From Serinus canaria (taxonomy: Eukaryota; Chordata; Aves; Passeriformes; Fringillidae): 64,000 nt of DNA. The DNA lies in contig NC_066316.1 in NCBI RefSeq assembly GCF_022539315.1, forward strand, positions 54,685,994 to 54,749,993. The letters are read 5' to 3'. Below the pieces are notes generated by a model that was not told where the DNA came from, made no database searches, and saw nothing but the letters and a program-made list of their open reading frames with translations. This document shows, one piece after another, positions 1-13,176 of the stretch. The position numbers and the translations under genes are program-made. Positions within the stretch are counted from its first letter, which is position 1, and each line of letters starts with the position of its first letter.

Positions 1-702
1 GCTGCCAGGCATCCAGTTTGAGCTCTGCCTGATGCTTTATGAGTTTCAAATTTATTTATGGTCCAGACCAAAAAGGTACTGTATTTCTACATGAAGAAGA
101 AGTCTCTAAATTTTTGCTAACATGTAATTTACTCTTCAGTGAGACAAGATTCAGCAAGATTTTCTTATGGGCTTTGCAGAATTCCTTGGAAGATTATGTT
201 CTTTCTTATTTTTGACAGCTTGGAGTATATAAGGTACAAGTTCATCCCAGAGTCCAGCTTAAGGAAGCTGATCATACTCACAAGCCAGAAGCTAAATGAC
301 TCAACTCCTAATGTGGACCTGGAAGTGTAAAACAAAGCTGCAAATATTTTTTGTAAATATGTGTAATTTTATGACTTATATGAATGTGACTATGTACTGT
401 ATAGACGTTTTATTTATATATTTATATATGCTGAATTTCCTAATATAAATAGGCACATGTGGACCAAGCCCAACCAGCTGCGAGTGCTTACAGATTCACT
501 TGAAATGCCTCTTTATTTTGTGCTCCATTATAGATCACAGTAATGGCTCTGCAGCTGAGACTACCCTGAGGCATATGCTGTGACTCTTTGTTCTGCTTTT
601 CTAGCTTTGAGTTTTAGATGAAGAAAATCTGTACAACTTAGGGCCTGGAAAAAGTTTTCTAGAGAGTTTCAAGATTTCCGTTTGGGGAAAAAAAATAAGA
701 GG

Positions 703-800
703 TTTTGCTTCAGGATCATTGTTTTTTGGCTTCATTGTCCTCAGTACAAGGTTTTAGGCTTTTGCCTTCCTCTCTTCTGCAATATAAGGAATTTTGCAGA
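703..800 (+). repeat. Low-copy dispersed repeat, copy 1
   Basis: The sequence around TTTTTGGCTTCATTGTCCTC, AGTACAAGGTTTTAGG and CCTTCCTCTCTTCTGCA is similar (roughly four of five bases by eye) to about 7037-7115. No terminal signature is visible. It is probably a remnant of an old transposable element that I cannot name. Confidence 0.55.
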
Positions 801-2786
801 GTGCTGAATTTTGAACAGCAAGAATTAGTCCACCATCCACAAATTAATGTCACTACAGGAACTGTGACAGTCTGCACTTCTGTTGCTATTTCATGATGAT
901 ATTCTTTGTCATTAGTTTTCAATACAGTTTATCTTTTAAAGCAAAATACACTATAGAGATGCAGCCATATTCACCTCTCTTTATACATTTTAAGTTTTTT
1001 CATAGCTTGATTGACAAAACAAAAGATAATGGTGTTAGTGGGAACATATGAAATCTTTTCCAGCTGTGTAGTGATTTGTTTGATTGTTGATACTGCACTT
1101 TTAATACTCAGCAGCTTTTCTTTTAAAATAGAGGCAAGGAAATAGGTGAAAATGACTAAATGGGGAAGCAGACACAAAACCCTGGATGGTTAAAAATCTA
1201 TTCTTTTCAGGAAATCATCATATGAATGGTGATTTCATCAACTCACTAATTCTAACTAGAAGTTAAGCGAGCTAAATACCTGGTGCAATTTGGTTTGGAG
1301 TAATTGCATCTTAAAAATGCAGCCCATTTTTAGGTTGATTTTTTTGTTCTTCTTTTTGTTTTTTGGGGTTTTTTAATAATTCTTCTACCATTCTCATTGA
1401 AATGTCAATTAACTGCTGAGAGCACCCTGAAAACTAGGAGTGTAGGGATTTATCTGCTTGGTCCATTTAATTTTTAACTACCTGGTGCTAAGTATATCGG
1501 AGGAAAAATTTCATGTACATTTTCTGTCACACATGCGAGTTTCTCACGAAACAAAGCGTGTAGACTCCATTTTCCTTCAAAATTATCTTCACTTAGATGC
1601 TGAAAAGAAGCACATGCTTAAGTGGCCTGTTGAGCTGGGCCAGACAAGTCAGTGCCTTGCTGTTCTGAGCAAAGTCTGAGTCAACTCCATTTGCTGAAGT
1701 AGATTTGCTGTGTGCAAAGAAAAGCCTATGTGGTCTGTACATGCTGTGCCGGCTCTTTTCACACTGCACTTGTGTAAACATAGACAGAACAGCTTTCCCA
1801 AATCTAGAGACAAATCTTCGGACTGCCCAAACTCCACTATTGGTTTTGACAGATTACATAGCTTGAAATTGCTTTTAAATTATTCTCTTTCACATGGTCA
1901 GTAGATACTTATTGTTGAACTATTGAGGTTTTGGAGACCTGTTGAGCATGGGCTCTATCACCGCTTAGAAAAGAACAGAAAATTCTTGAATGGGGTTACT
2001 TTAATCCCAGTTATAACTTTACAAATTTCTTTGTTCAGGAAAACAAATGTATGGGTTTTATGTACCGTGCAGGAAGTCTAACTCCATTCCCTTCAGCTAC
2101 TACTTAGACTCAAAATAATAGAAAGCGTGGAAAATGCAAAGTGAAAATTGCAGTGAAACAGGATTAATTTTCTGGCATTGCTAATGACTGTGACAGTTTT
2201 CACCTGGGTTTATCACAAGGGGCTGCCCAGCAGCGTGGAAGCCGTAATCAGAGACAGAATTACGCACAAGCTGACAGCTACAGCAGGGAGCCGCCTCAAC
2301 GGGAGAAATTTGGACAAGTCTGTGCTCTGCTCAGTGATGCTTGGACTAACTGGTATTTCTTGGTCTGGCTTTGGAAGACTTGCACTATTGACTCATAGCA
2401 CAGGGAGCTGTGCATCCCTAGCGTGTGAATGTCAAGAAGTCTTTAACCATCTGCCTCAAGGGATGTGTTTTATATACTTTTTTGGGAGAAAGTATGTGGG
2501 TGTGGATATGTGCATATGCACAATTTTTCTACTGTCAGTAAAGCCAGTTGGTGCAGCAAGTCCTGCAATGGAGATTTTGGAATTCCTGGTAACAATGCCT
2601 AATTTCAACTGTTTCTGCAGCTTTTTTGGAAATCGAATCTCTCTGTTCTGGTGGTGTACATCTCATGATGTACCAGAATGAGGTGGAATCATGTTCCCTT
2701 TCCTGTGATGGAAGAGATTCCATGTGGGGATTATGAATATTTTTACATCTAGCCCTGATGATTCAATCAATACTAGGGTTTCACCT

Positions 2787-3360
2787 TGTCATGGTTTTAA
2801 GTGCAGCTGGAGACAACACCATGCAGTTGCTTGCTCACCCCCGCTCTCTTTTCCTTCCCCATCCCTATGTAATGGGGAGTAGGACTGAAGAAAAAAATTG
2901 TAGGCTGAGACAAGAATGGTTTTATAATTTAAAATAAAGTAATGGTAAATAATAATAATGATTAAAAGAGGGAAGAAACCCAAGCAAGTGAAGTACAATG
3001 CAATTGCTCACCACCCACTGATCTGCCAGACCCCTCTTCCCAAATCCAGATCAGGCCCCCTCCCAGGTAGCTGCCCCTGGTTTATTTACCTAGCATGATG
3101 TTCTGTGATGAGGAATATCCCTTTGGTCAGTTTGAGTCCCCTGTCCCAGCTATGCTCCCTGCCAGTTTGGTTTTTTGTGCATTTCCTCACTGGCAGAGCA
3201 CCAGACAAGGCAAAATATCCTTGACTGAGGATAAAACATGGCTGAGCAAAAAACAAAACACCAGTGTGTTACCAATACCATTCTCATTCTGAATCCAAAA
3301 TACAGCACTGTAACAGCTACTGAAGCAGAAATTGACTATACCCTAACTGATACCAGGAAT
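2787..3360 (-). mobile_element. Degenerate solo LTR of an avian endogenous retrovirus
   Basis: Read on the + strand, the element runs from TGTCATGGTTTTAAG to CTGATACCAGG. This is the reverse complement of the same LTR layout seen at 44019-44883: a terminal GGTTTTaGcTgG block at one end and CCAGCTG..AACCATGACA at the other. Internal blocks such as GGAATATCCCTTTGGTCAG, and the AT-rich block with AATAATAATAATG, match the order I remember for common passerine ERV LTRs. There is no internal retroviral gene next to it, so it is solo or a fragment. The right terminus is eroded, so the CA/TG end and target-site duplication cannot be fixed. Confidence 0.7.
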
Positions 3361-3958
3361 AAACAGGAATAAATAATGTGATGCTTCTCTTTTTTTTGTA
3401 AATAATTTGAATTTTGGAGGATACCATCATATTGAGAGAAAAGGCTGGTGTGGGGCAGTCAAGGAAGGAGGGGAAGAAAAAACATGGTATTTGACTTAAA
3501 GCTCTGTGGAAATTCAGAATTTTAAATAATTTCTAACTTGAAAAAATTATGGGTGTGTTACATCTATTGTGTAAGCCTGTAAGCTTACATGTCTATTACA
3601 GATTTAATATGAAAACCTGTACTTTTAAATGTTTCAAGTAGCAAAGGAGCTCGTGAAAGCATACTTCTATGAGGGGACCTCCATGTACTGTGACTGGGTT
3701 TTGGGCTTTGGCCTTTTTTTTTTCTCTTTTGCTCCTTTAGTCATACAAAAGTAGCCAATTGTAACCAAGTGAGAGCCTGAGTTTATTTCTCTTGTGTGAG
3801 ACATGTCTTTCTGCTAACAGGAAGCCAGAGTGGTTTTCTTATAGTAGTAGAGCCAAAGTGGAATTTCCTGTTTTGTGTGGGGCATTCAAAGCAGCAGACA
3901 TTTTAAGATGTCAGTGAGCATTTCCTTGATGCTTGAAGATTTATCCCATTTTGGTTTG

Positions 3959-4023
3959 CTTCAAGCTGCAACATTATTGCATCTTTTTTAAAACTGCCTT
4001 CATTCTGAACTGAAACAAAATTT
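3959..4023 (+). repeat. Dispersed duplication, copy A (65 bp)
   Basis: The segment CTTCAAGCTGCAACATTATT through GAACTGAAACAAAATTT recurs at 5253-5316 in the same orientation, with one substitution (ACTGCC/ACTGGC) and one T-run length difference. It is not simple sequence and not a repeat I recognise. Confidence 0.9.
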
Positions 4024-5252
4024 GAGGTGAAAGAATGAAAATAGAGCAGAAAAAATCTTGGAGCTAAGATCATGCTGAAATTCATGTCTTAGGATAGGAT
4101 AGTAGGAGCTGAGCTTGCCAAAAGCTAAGAATTTCAACACTGAAAAAAATTGTAAGGTGTTGAAAAGAGTACTACATTCCTTGAAATTTGTGATGGGAGA
4201 AGTTCCAAGACCTGTCTGCTCTGGAAAAATTAATATTTTCCTAATTTATTTCCTCCTGATAAAAATCCAAAGGGAGTGGTTTATAAGATGGCAGCAAGTG
4301 AAAGATGAAATATGCATGTAATTCATTGATAGCTCAACAACCTTGATGTATGATCTGGAAATGGTTGACTTTAGATGACTCAGACTGTAACATTCAGCCT
4401 GTAAAATCCATTTCTTTGGGAAAGCATTGTAGCTACCAGTGTCTGAAGCTTATGCATCCCATCTGGTCCGCATGAGGTCCATTTCATAGATGTAGGTGAA
4501 TGGCCTTTCTATAGGGCAAATAGTTTGTGTCCTCATGCCATAGCTTAGGAACCACTCCCTGTGTCCCAGATGCCTTAGGACCTGCCCAAATAATTCTGAC
4601 TCTTGAAGCTGCTTATGGCAGTTTTATCTTCTCCCAACTAAAAATAAAAAGAGGATATGAAAGCACATCTCCCATTCACACATGGATTGAAACTAGCACT
4701 GGTCTAGCAGAGATTAATGTAAGTCACCTTATTTATGAGTGTTTACCAAAATAACTCCCCTGGTGAAAAGCCATTTGTGCACACAAACAGCAGTGGCTTT
4801 GTGCCAAGCTTTCAGTGCTGAGGACTGGCCCAAAGGAAGAATGGATGTGTCTGTCCCACTGTGCTCTCTGTAGAGAGGAAAAGCCATGCGCAGAAGAAGA
4901 TTTACAAGGGCTTCTATCAGGCAGTGGCAGGGCCTGCAGCACCACAAAAGTACATGGGATGCAAATCAGTATTTTATCTGCTGAATCTTTTTTTTTTTTT
5001 CTTCACTGGTTTAAAACTCACAGCACAATGTTGGCACTCAGCGCTGCCTTTTTACTGCTGGTTGCCTACACGTGTGAATTGATTTTCATGGAATGATACA
5101 CACATCTTGCAGAATGAGAGCCTTATGTTTGCACTTGTCAATTAAACACTGAAATGAGAGAATATTCTGCTCAGCCTTTTTTTTTTTCCTTCTTATTTTC
5201 ACTGCAGATTTTTCAGTTTATTGCTATAAAAATAAATAATTTATTGCTGGTT

Positions 5253-5344
5253 CTTCAAGCTGCAACATTATTGCATCTTTTTAAAACTGGCTTCATTCTG
5301 AACTGAAACAAAATTTCCCTGTGGGAAACAAAATTTCCCTGTGG
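5253..5344 (+). repeat. Dispersed duplication, copy B, followed by a 20-bp tandem duplication
   Basis: Positions 5253-5316 copy 3959-4023. The end of the copied block is then duplicated in tandem: GAAACAAAATTTCCCTGTGG occurs twice without gap at 5305-5324 and 5325-5344. The nested structure suggests that copy B is the derived one, produced by a templated insertion with slippage. Confidence 0.88.
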
Positions 5345-7036
5345 GACTAATATTATTATTAAATTGTATAATCTGAAACCAGGAAGAGTTAATGAATGGT
5401 TTGACTGAGGAATGCCTTCTACTAGTTCACAATGTGATATTTGAAACTGCTTTTAATATAGTTAACTCTCACTCTTAACTGGTTATTGTAGGCACCCTTT
5501 AGGAAGATCAGTCTCTTCTGACAGGTATGGAACATTACTGGATTTTTTTAAGCTCACAGAGCAGCCTGCTTCAATTAAAAGAAGATAGGTATGTTTGTCA
5601 AAAGGCTTTCAGTTTATCTGGATATGCCAGCCAGGTAGCAGTGTGGTGAAAGTGTGTTTCCTAGGAAATGAACTTGTCCTAAGGGCTCAGTTGAAAAAAG
5701 AATGTTCCTGTCTCTGTCCCTCCTCTTCCGCCACCCTTCTACATCCTCCCACTGCTTGCCTTGGGCTAATCGCTCATCATTTGGCACCTCTGTCAGCTCA
5801 GCCAAGCCAGGCAGCAGGGAACAGACACGTCAAGCTGGATGTTCATCTACAGTGATGATAACTGAAATTGCCTTATGGAGAGGTTCAGTGCCTGACAGAG
5901 TCCTCAGAAGGGATGCAGCTGGATTCTGCAGAAGCAGAAGGAAGAAGAACTCTGTAAGTGGGAAAGAAAAGAGGGACTGTTTCAGAAATAAAGCATTAGC
6001 TTGGCTCATGTTCCCACAAAGTTATACCTTTGTTTCCACCAAGCAATGATTTCTCTTTTTTCCCCCCTGCTAGACAGGGAGTCATGAAGACAACCTGAGG
6101 AAACAATTTTCATGTCATCTCAGCCCGTGCTCTTGCTTTCAGTGCCTAATGCACAGCCAAACATTTGGTTTCTGGCCCTGAAAACAAAACTCTACAAAAA
6201 AGCATCCAATGAAACCTCTCTTTAGGATCCTTCCAGGCATGCTTGCTGTGGGAATGCTGACAAGAAAGGCAATGGGGCACCATATGTTTACCCTTATGCC
6301 TGCTGTAACACCTCACCTCGCTGGCTTGGGCTGCCTCTTGTTTGACTCTTGTTTTTGCTTTACACCCTCTTGTGGTGGTAAAAAACATCAGCTGTTCCAG
6401 CGTTTTACAAAGGTACCGTTGAGCTGCTCATTATAAATTGGACATTTGTCTTTTGTCTGATTCAAAAACCCTGTGGGGCTTCATTTGGCTTTCTTCCTGT
6501 GACCTTGGGATGAGCATGATCACTGGCAACACAGGGGGCAAAGGCTCCATCCTTGCATCTGACCCCATTTCATCGCTGCTTAGTTTGGAAAGGCTCAGTC
6601 ATCCTTCTTCCTATTATTGTGGCTTTTTCTTATTGCTGGAAGAAAGTGTTTTGCTGTCAGTGAAAAAGTTCCTGTATTATCTTCTTCTTCTCAAGAAATA
6701 CCCTCGTTATCACTAGGGGATGTTTCAAATCGTCTAACAGAAGCCTTGGCAGTACGTGACATACAGTGTACAGTGACAAACTACTCTGTTATTTTGGTGG
6801 GGAAACTGTATCTTTTCCCTTTCCACTTCTTGGCAAAGTGCTCTCAGTCTTGGGAAGACAAACAAGTTCTTGCAGTGCAGAGGTGAGAACACTTCTGCGA
6901 GCGGCTCTCAGCGTGTTCCTGAAGGAGAAAACTGATCCCTCAGCACAGCCTGCTGGCTGCTGGCAGCACGACAAGCAAGGGGGAAAAATCACAGTTCGTA
7001 TGTAAGAGAGGAAACAAAAATAAAAGGGTTGGCTGC

Positions 7037-7115
7037 CGGACCGTGATTTTTTGGCTCCATTATCCCCAGTACAAGGGTTTTGGTGTTTGTCTTCCCCTCT
7101 TCTGCACGTGTACAA
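7037..7115 (+). repeat. Low-copy dispersed repeat, copy 2
   Basis: TTTTTTGGCTCCATTATCCC, CAGTACAAGGGTTTTGG and CTTCCCCTCTTCTGCA align with the copy at about 703-800 in the same orientation. Beyond about 80 bp the similarity fades, although AAGTTTTGCAGAG nearby (about 7145) may extend it. Confidence 0.55.
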
Positions 7116-10100
7116 TTTTGTGATAGTCTCAGGTCACATTTGAGGAAGTTTTGCAGAGAGGTGACAGCATTTACAGCAAGAGTGAAAATGGGAGATGCTG
7201 ACTGGGACACTGACTCTCTCCAGAGCTGAAACAGAAGCAGTAAAATGAAACCAAGGTCAGCCTGGAGATAAAGATGCTCTGTGAGAAAGAGCAAGTGAAC
7301 ACATGAGCAGCAAAGGCCAACACAAAGAAAAAAGAACTGGTAAATTAGGGGGTGTGGGAAAGTGGTAATTATTGTCCGATGAAAAACAGGTGGCATGGGA
7401 TTAGTGGAACTCCCCAACTGGCCATACAATGGATGGGGATGATTTTTAGTATCTGGTTATTTAATATCCATGTATCTCATCCAGTAATTTATCAAAGCTG
7501 TTTTGCAGAGCACCCTAAAAGTTGAGGGTTCAGATGTCAGAGATTTTTTTGTGTGAAATGCACTTAAGGACCACGTTTCTGTCCCTTGTGAAATGTTCTA
7601 TGCATGCCTGGTGAAACCCCAAATCCACTGTCATGGTGTGTCACAAGGAAATAGCTGAAAAGTCAGAGGCATTTCCAATGTCCTCAACCCTTGCAGTGGC
7701 AGCTATGTCCTGGTAACTGACAGGCCTGCCTGTGCTCTTGCAGTCCTGTTGCTGAAGTAGAATCCTTGTTTCTATGGTGCGTTTTCCTAAATCTTATTTT
7801 TTTACAGACAGTAAATTCAGTTCACCTCGGCTAGCACTTAAGTTCATGCATTAGAGCAGCTATGAAGATGACTCTGCTAGTGCTGTCATTTGCTGTGAAA
7901 TTTGGAAATTTTTCTCTACAAATGTCAGGAGGAGCTCCAAATCAGATTTCATACTGTTGTAAAACACACATATCACCTTCTCAGATAGATGTGATATTTC
8001 ATCATGAGCATAATTTGTTTTCTGTGAAACAATTTATTCTGTTCACCTTGCTGCTCATGACATGAGGCAATTCAGGCAGCTGTGTTGTTTCTGAAATGTG
8101 TTTTCTAACACAAGAAAAAGAATGACTTATGGTGCTGGTGCTATTTGGAAGAAGCAGATGAGAGCCTCAGAACTGAGGCAGAAAACAAAGCTCAGCACTT
8201 TGGAGACAGTGGCACAAATGACATCTTCAAAAGAGGATGTGGGAATTTCACTCATTAAAGAGAGAAAGGAAACCTATCCCATAAGGAATCAGAGAAATGA
8301 TGAAGGCAGAGTTTGTGTGACAGCGCTGTTCATACTAAAAATCAGTGTGGGAAGTAATAAAGTTCAGATGCAGGAAGGTGTGGGCTGGTTTAGGAGCACG
8401 GCTGCTCTGGAGGATTGTAGGGTGACCTGGCTGAACCACAGCCCTGGCAGGACTGGACAGCACACCAGCTGACATCTGGAACTAGCTTGATGACACAAGG
8501 CAAGAGGATCCCGTGGAGGGAAAAACGGTGCAAATCTGCCTTAGTTCCCAAGTTCTATTTGTTTCATAGACACCACCAGGCAAGGTAAGCAGAGCATCAA
8601 GACACAGTAAACCATGGCTTGGTGTCAAGACAGGGTGGGAAGGTGACACAAGGGAAACCGCAGTAGTTCAGTTCCCAAGGACAGGTTTGCATGCAAAAGG
8701 CAGCTGCAATAGGTCAGCTCCCTGGGCCTGAGCTTTGGAGTGTGGCCTGAACCATGATGTCACTTTTGGCAATGTCCACAATTCAGTTTCTCCAGCCTTC
8801 AGTTTTCCAGTGATTTTGTTGCTTTGGAAGATATGAAATCCTACTGTGTGGGTTTACACCTTCCCTGATATGCTATCTACCTCCTGGAGAGGACACAGTG
8901 ATAAATTCTGTTTACAATTCAAGAAAGACATAGCTGTCTCTGGGATCTTATGCCACCTGCAGCCTCTCAGAACTTCACAGTAAAATGACTTTGGATCAGG
9001 ATCTTTGCAACAATTTCATACTCCTACTTTGTCTGTCAAAATTTCCAATAAAGATCAGAAAAATAACTATACACATACCTGTGTTCAGTTCTTAATGTGG
9101 CATCCAATTAATTCCACTGCACCAAATTCACCTTTGACATTAGCTGAAAAAAGAGATCTAGTTTTTCCTTTGATTCATTGAAAGTTTTGGAATAATTTGT
9201 AGCTGCAGTATCAAGCTAAATTCCTAAGTGCTACACTAGTAAGGATTATAAAAGTAGTACAGATCAAGATGAAAGAGACATTTATTCTGTATTGTTCCAA
9301 TTAATCCTTTCAAATCCAGCAGCAGCCTTTTCTGCAGCACATACCCACAGATTCACAGATGTAGGAGCTGGTATTGGTTGCAACAAAACACCTTGAGCTT
9401 GAAGAAAGCCTGTACAATATTGAACACTCCCAATACTTTTTTTCTTCATAGCACTTTTTATATAACATTTTATTTCACTGCTCTTTGAAGCAGTTTCCTC
9501 CCATTAAAACCACCACAATCATAAACTTAAAAAAGAGGAGCACTTCTTCTAACACTCTCATTGATGCCTCTGCTGAAAGCCCAGCAGCAGCCATCAAATA
9601 CATGATTAGAAAATATGCACTTAGAATGAAGAATCATTTCTACAAAGGAATAGGACAAGGAAGAGGATTGCTGCTCTGTTGGAGAAGAGGCAGCAGTAGT
9701 TCCACTGAACTTACACCAGACAGAAAATAAAATAGCAACTACAAAGCAGAGGCAGTAATGTTAAAGGGAAAGGAGTGGAGGAGTGGAAAGGGGAAACCTT
9801 ACTAAGACAGCCTGTGGAGATAACCACCTATGTGACATTTAAAATTTGCCCAAAGTTTTACTCTGTTATAGGTAATACTGATTTCACTCAATTTCTCTGC
9901 ATAATAAATTTACTTATGCTGTTTGCTTTCTTCTTCTCCTTCACTTCTGTACTGTATTTTATTATTGACTTATGTTCATTTAGGGCCTGGAAGAGATTTG
10001 CTGAAGTTCTGGCATTGTTACCTAGAATCTACTGCAACTAGTGACCTGTATTATTACATTTAAACCAAAACATTGTGAGGATTTCTTTAGATGTTGTTTT

Positions 10101-10454
10101 GCTCATCCCTCACAGGCAAATTCACCAATCCAGGGATTTGAAAGCCAAACCTTCTGCTACAACCTTCTGTTCAGACTGTCTACAAAGGCTGTCTAGTCTT
10201 TTACCAAATCCAAGTGATCCCAACACATGATGTTTTGCTTTAAGAAAAGGGTGGACAGAGAGTATTCTTGGTTCAATAAGATGAAATCCCATTATACCTT
10301 CATGATACTTCTGTCTAAAATGTCTCTAGCACATATATATATATTCAGGGGACCCACCTGAATTGGCCATTGCTTCACTTCCTACTGATTGGAGTTCCTT
10401 TTCTGACTGTTTAAAGATCCCCTGCTATTAAAGAGAATAAAACTTCCAGCTGGT

Positions 10455-10880
10455 GGTGGCTCTGGAGCACAGGTCTTAGGAGAAGTGGCTGAGGGAGCTC
10501 GTGGGTGTTTAGCCTGGAGAGGAGGTTCATGGGAGACCTTATGCTCTCTGTGACTGCCTGAAAGGAGGTGGTAGCCAGGTGAGGGTTGGTCTCTTCTCTC
10601 AAGTAACAAACAGGGGGATGAGAGGAAATGGCCTCAGGTTGTGCCAGGAGAGGTTTAGAATGGATATTAGGAAAACTTGCTTCATGCAAAGGCTGGTCAA
10701 GCATCGGAACAGGCTGCCCAAGGAAGTGGTTGAGTTCTGATCCCTGGAGGTATTTAAAAGATGTGTAGATACAGCCCTTGGGGATGTGGTTTAGTGGTGG
10801 GCTTGGCAGTGCTGGGTTAATGGCTGGACTTGATGATCCTAGAGCTCTTTTCCCACCTAAGTGATTCTATGATTCTGTGA
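10455..10880 (+). mobile_element. CR1 LINE, 3'-end fragment
   Basis: The order of recognisable CR1 3' blocks is intact: GGCTGAGGGAGCT, TTTAGCCTGGAGAGGAG, GACTGCCTGAAAGGAGG, AGGAAATGGCCTCAG, GGAACAGGCTGCCCA, then GGACTTGATGATCCT and a tail of ATTCTATGATTCTGTG. The element is truncated at its 5' end, as most CR1 copies are, and has many substitutions. It inserted in the antisense direction relative to OPRM1. Confidence 0.93.
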
Positions 10881-13176
10881 CTGTAGTTCAGTTCAACCAA
10901 TAGGCAGAAGCACAGGTAGTGTGTACAGTTACAAGCACATGTGCAATTCCACTGCTACCTCTATTTTCCCACAATTGACATGGGGTTTCTATGCCACATG
11001 TAGCGCATGTTTTTCTTGGGAGAGAAAAAAAGCTTTCTCACCATTATCCCATATTCCGCTTCCAAATTACAGAGATGATGATGGCAGTATAAAAGGCAAC
11101 AGAAGTGCTCTATCAAACATTTAAAAAATTAATTTTCTGTTGCTTTGTAATGAACTGCATTAAGCCAGAGACCATCAGCACAGAGGGAGGTTATAGTTAT
11201 TAGCAATACCAATGGGAGGCCCCCCGTTCAGAGTTCATCTGGTGATGATATTCATCTTCTCCATTACCAAGAATTAATGTCAAAGCATGAAATTTTGATC
11301 CATCCTAAGTGGATACTGTGATATGGTCTGATCCTCTCTTGAAAATAAAAGTCTCATAAAAATTGTATAATAACTTTTGTGTTAGTGTTATGATGCTACG
11401 ATTCTCTGGATTTATCTAATTGTATTATGGTACATGGAAGCAGTCTTGATTTGTAAATCTTTCAGAGCAAGAAGTTTTGTCTGCCTTCATCATCAGACCT
11501 CTTATCATATTTGGATCTACCAGGTTGTATTTATCCCTCTGACTCAATGTACAGGACTCTTGAGAAGAATGAATTCTTCTGATGCTGCCTACTGACAGCA
11601 TTACAAGGGAAAAATAAAATAGGTATTTACAGAAGGAGACTGTGACAGTAAATTGATGTGCAGAAACAACATGATGCATCATTTACATGTGAACAGTATA
11701 TGCCTGGAGCCTGCCTGTTCCCTGTTCTTTTGTCTTCTCTTCTCTGGAACATCAGATACAAGAAAATATCACAGTGAAGGAATACAAAAAAAGCAATTAA
11801 ATTTGAACAGCCTGTATAATCTCTGCACTATTGAGTAAACCAAGCAAACATTTAATATAAGAGGTTTGAATATGTACATTTGCAGAATTAGTAAGAAGTT
11901 AGAGAGAAATCAGATGATCCTGAACTAAACTACATCTTATTCACAACTATCTTGCTTCTTTGAAAAGTTCAAAAGAAAATAACTAGTTATCGGAAATCTA
12001 TGGTGGGTGGGGTGGGGGAAAGAAAGGAGAAGAACATGATCCTGTGTCAGGTAAAAAGTTCAGCCAAAGTCAAACACTTTTACTTTCATGTTATTTGACA
12101 AAAATGTAGTACATGGAATCACTAATCAAGAGAAAATTTTTAAAAGATCAGGAGAAAAAGCAGCTGGTCAAATTAGGAACTGGATACCAGTAGAAAGTAA
12201 AGTGCTGATCTTATCACCTAGTTTGAAGATTTCAGAACTGGCAATTCCCAGATGATATATTTTCCAGGCAGATTACAGTCCTGACACAAAAGTCATCACT
12301 TTGATCCTACACCTTGAAGAAAATGTTTGATGCAAAGCAAAAACTGAAAGAACCACTTTCAGTTTGTTTGTACAAAAAGGCTTTCAAGAAAACATGACCT
12401 TAAAAATATAGTTCTAAGAAAAACAAGTAGCACAGAAGTAAGTAACTTAAAAAAATAATTATTGAATGGTCTTTGCAAAATCAGAGCTAAACTGTTTTTT
12501 CCTAAATTTGGCAAAACACTGACCTTATATAGAAAACTGCTTTGATCAGAAAGACCCCAACACACCAAAACCTGTGAAAAATAAGTAGCAAGAACAGGAA
12601 CACCCCCTGTAGGACTGTGTCAGGGCACCACTGGAGGCCACCAAAGTAGGATTTTTACCACTGCAGTGGCACATGGTGTATTTCCAGAGTTTTTCCTGAT
12701 TACCTGAATCCTTATGGTTAATTAGCAAGGATTAGTTGAGACTGTTTTGCCCACAACATAATCTAAGTGCCCTATTTTTTTATTAATTGGGAGATACGGA
12801 AGGGCATGATGTAGATTTCTAAGGTTTCTTCCCATTATTCAAAATGAGAGCCAGATGCATGTAGCACAGGTAATCCTACTCAAGCTGCCTTGCCTTTATT
12901 AACAATAAAGCCAAAAGGACAGGGGGTTCAGCTGTTGAGCTCTCCCTTCCCTTTTTTAGCAGAGTGAACCTGCACAAGTCAGCTCAAAGCCAACTCAGCT
13001 GCATATTGCTTCTGCTAGAGCCTCTGCAATTACACTCAGCTACATTCCAGCTTCAAGAGAGACAAACTCACACAAAGAGACTTGGGTTTATGGAGTCTAT
13101 CTATGCTGTGGAAAATGTCAACTCAATTTTCCTCTTCCCTTGTATAAAGACTCCTTCAAGTGAACAGGGAACTGGC

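Noticed and set aside
121..460. Possible terminal exon and 3' UTR of a convergent + strand gene (a T-rich acceptor ending GACAG at about 217, an open frame to 330, then AT-rich sequence).
   Set aside because: IPCEF1 is expected on this side from human gene order, but the translation does not resemble the IPCEF1 C-terminus I know, and no polyadenylation signal is clear.
971..1062. Minus-strand ACAG followed by CTG GAA AAG, a second candidate tail exon.
   Set aside because: It diverges after Leu-Glu, has a weak pyrimidine tract and runs 28 codons. There is no real similarity to the conserved tail.
10382..10447. Minus-strand CAG followed by CTG GAA and a 12-residue frame ending in a stop, resembling the size and first two residues of the last OPRM1 exon.
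   Set aside because: Only Leu-Glu matches. The rest (VLFSLIAGDL) is unrelated, and the acceptor side lies in an antisense CR1 fragment. It is treated as coincidence, although an exonised CR1 edge cannot be formally excluded.
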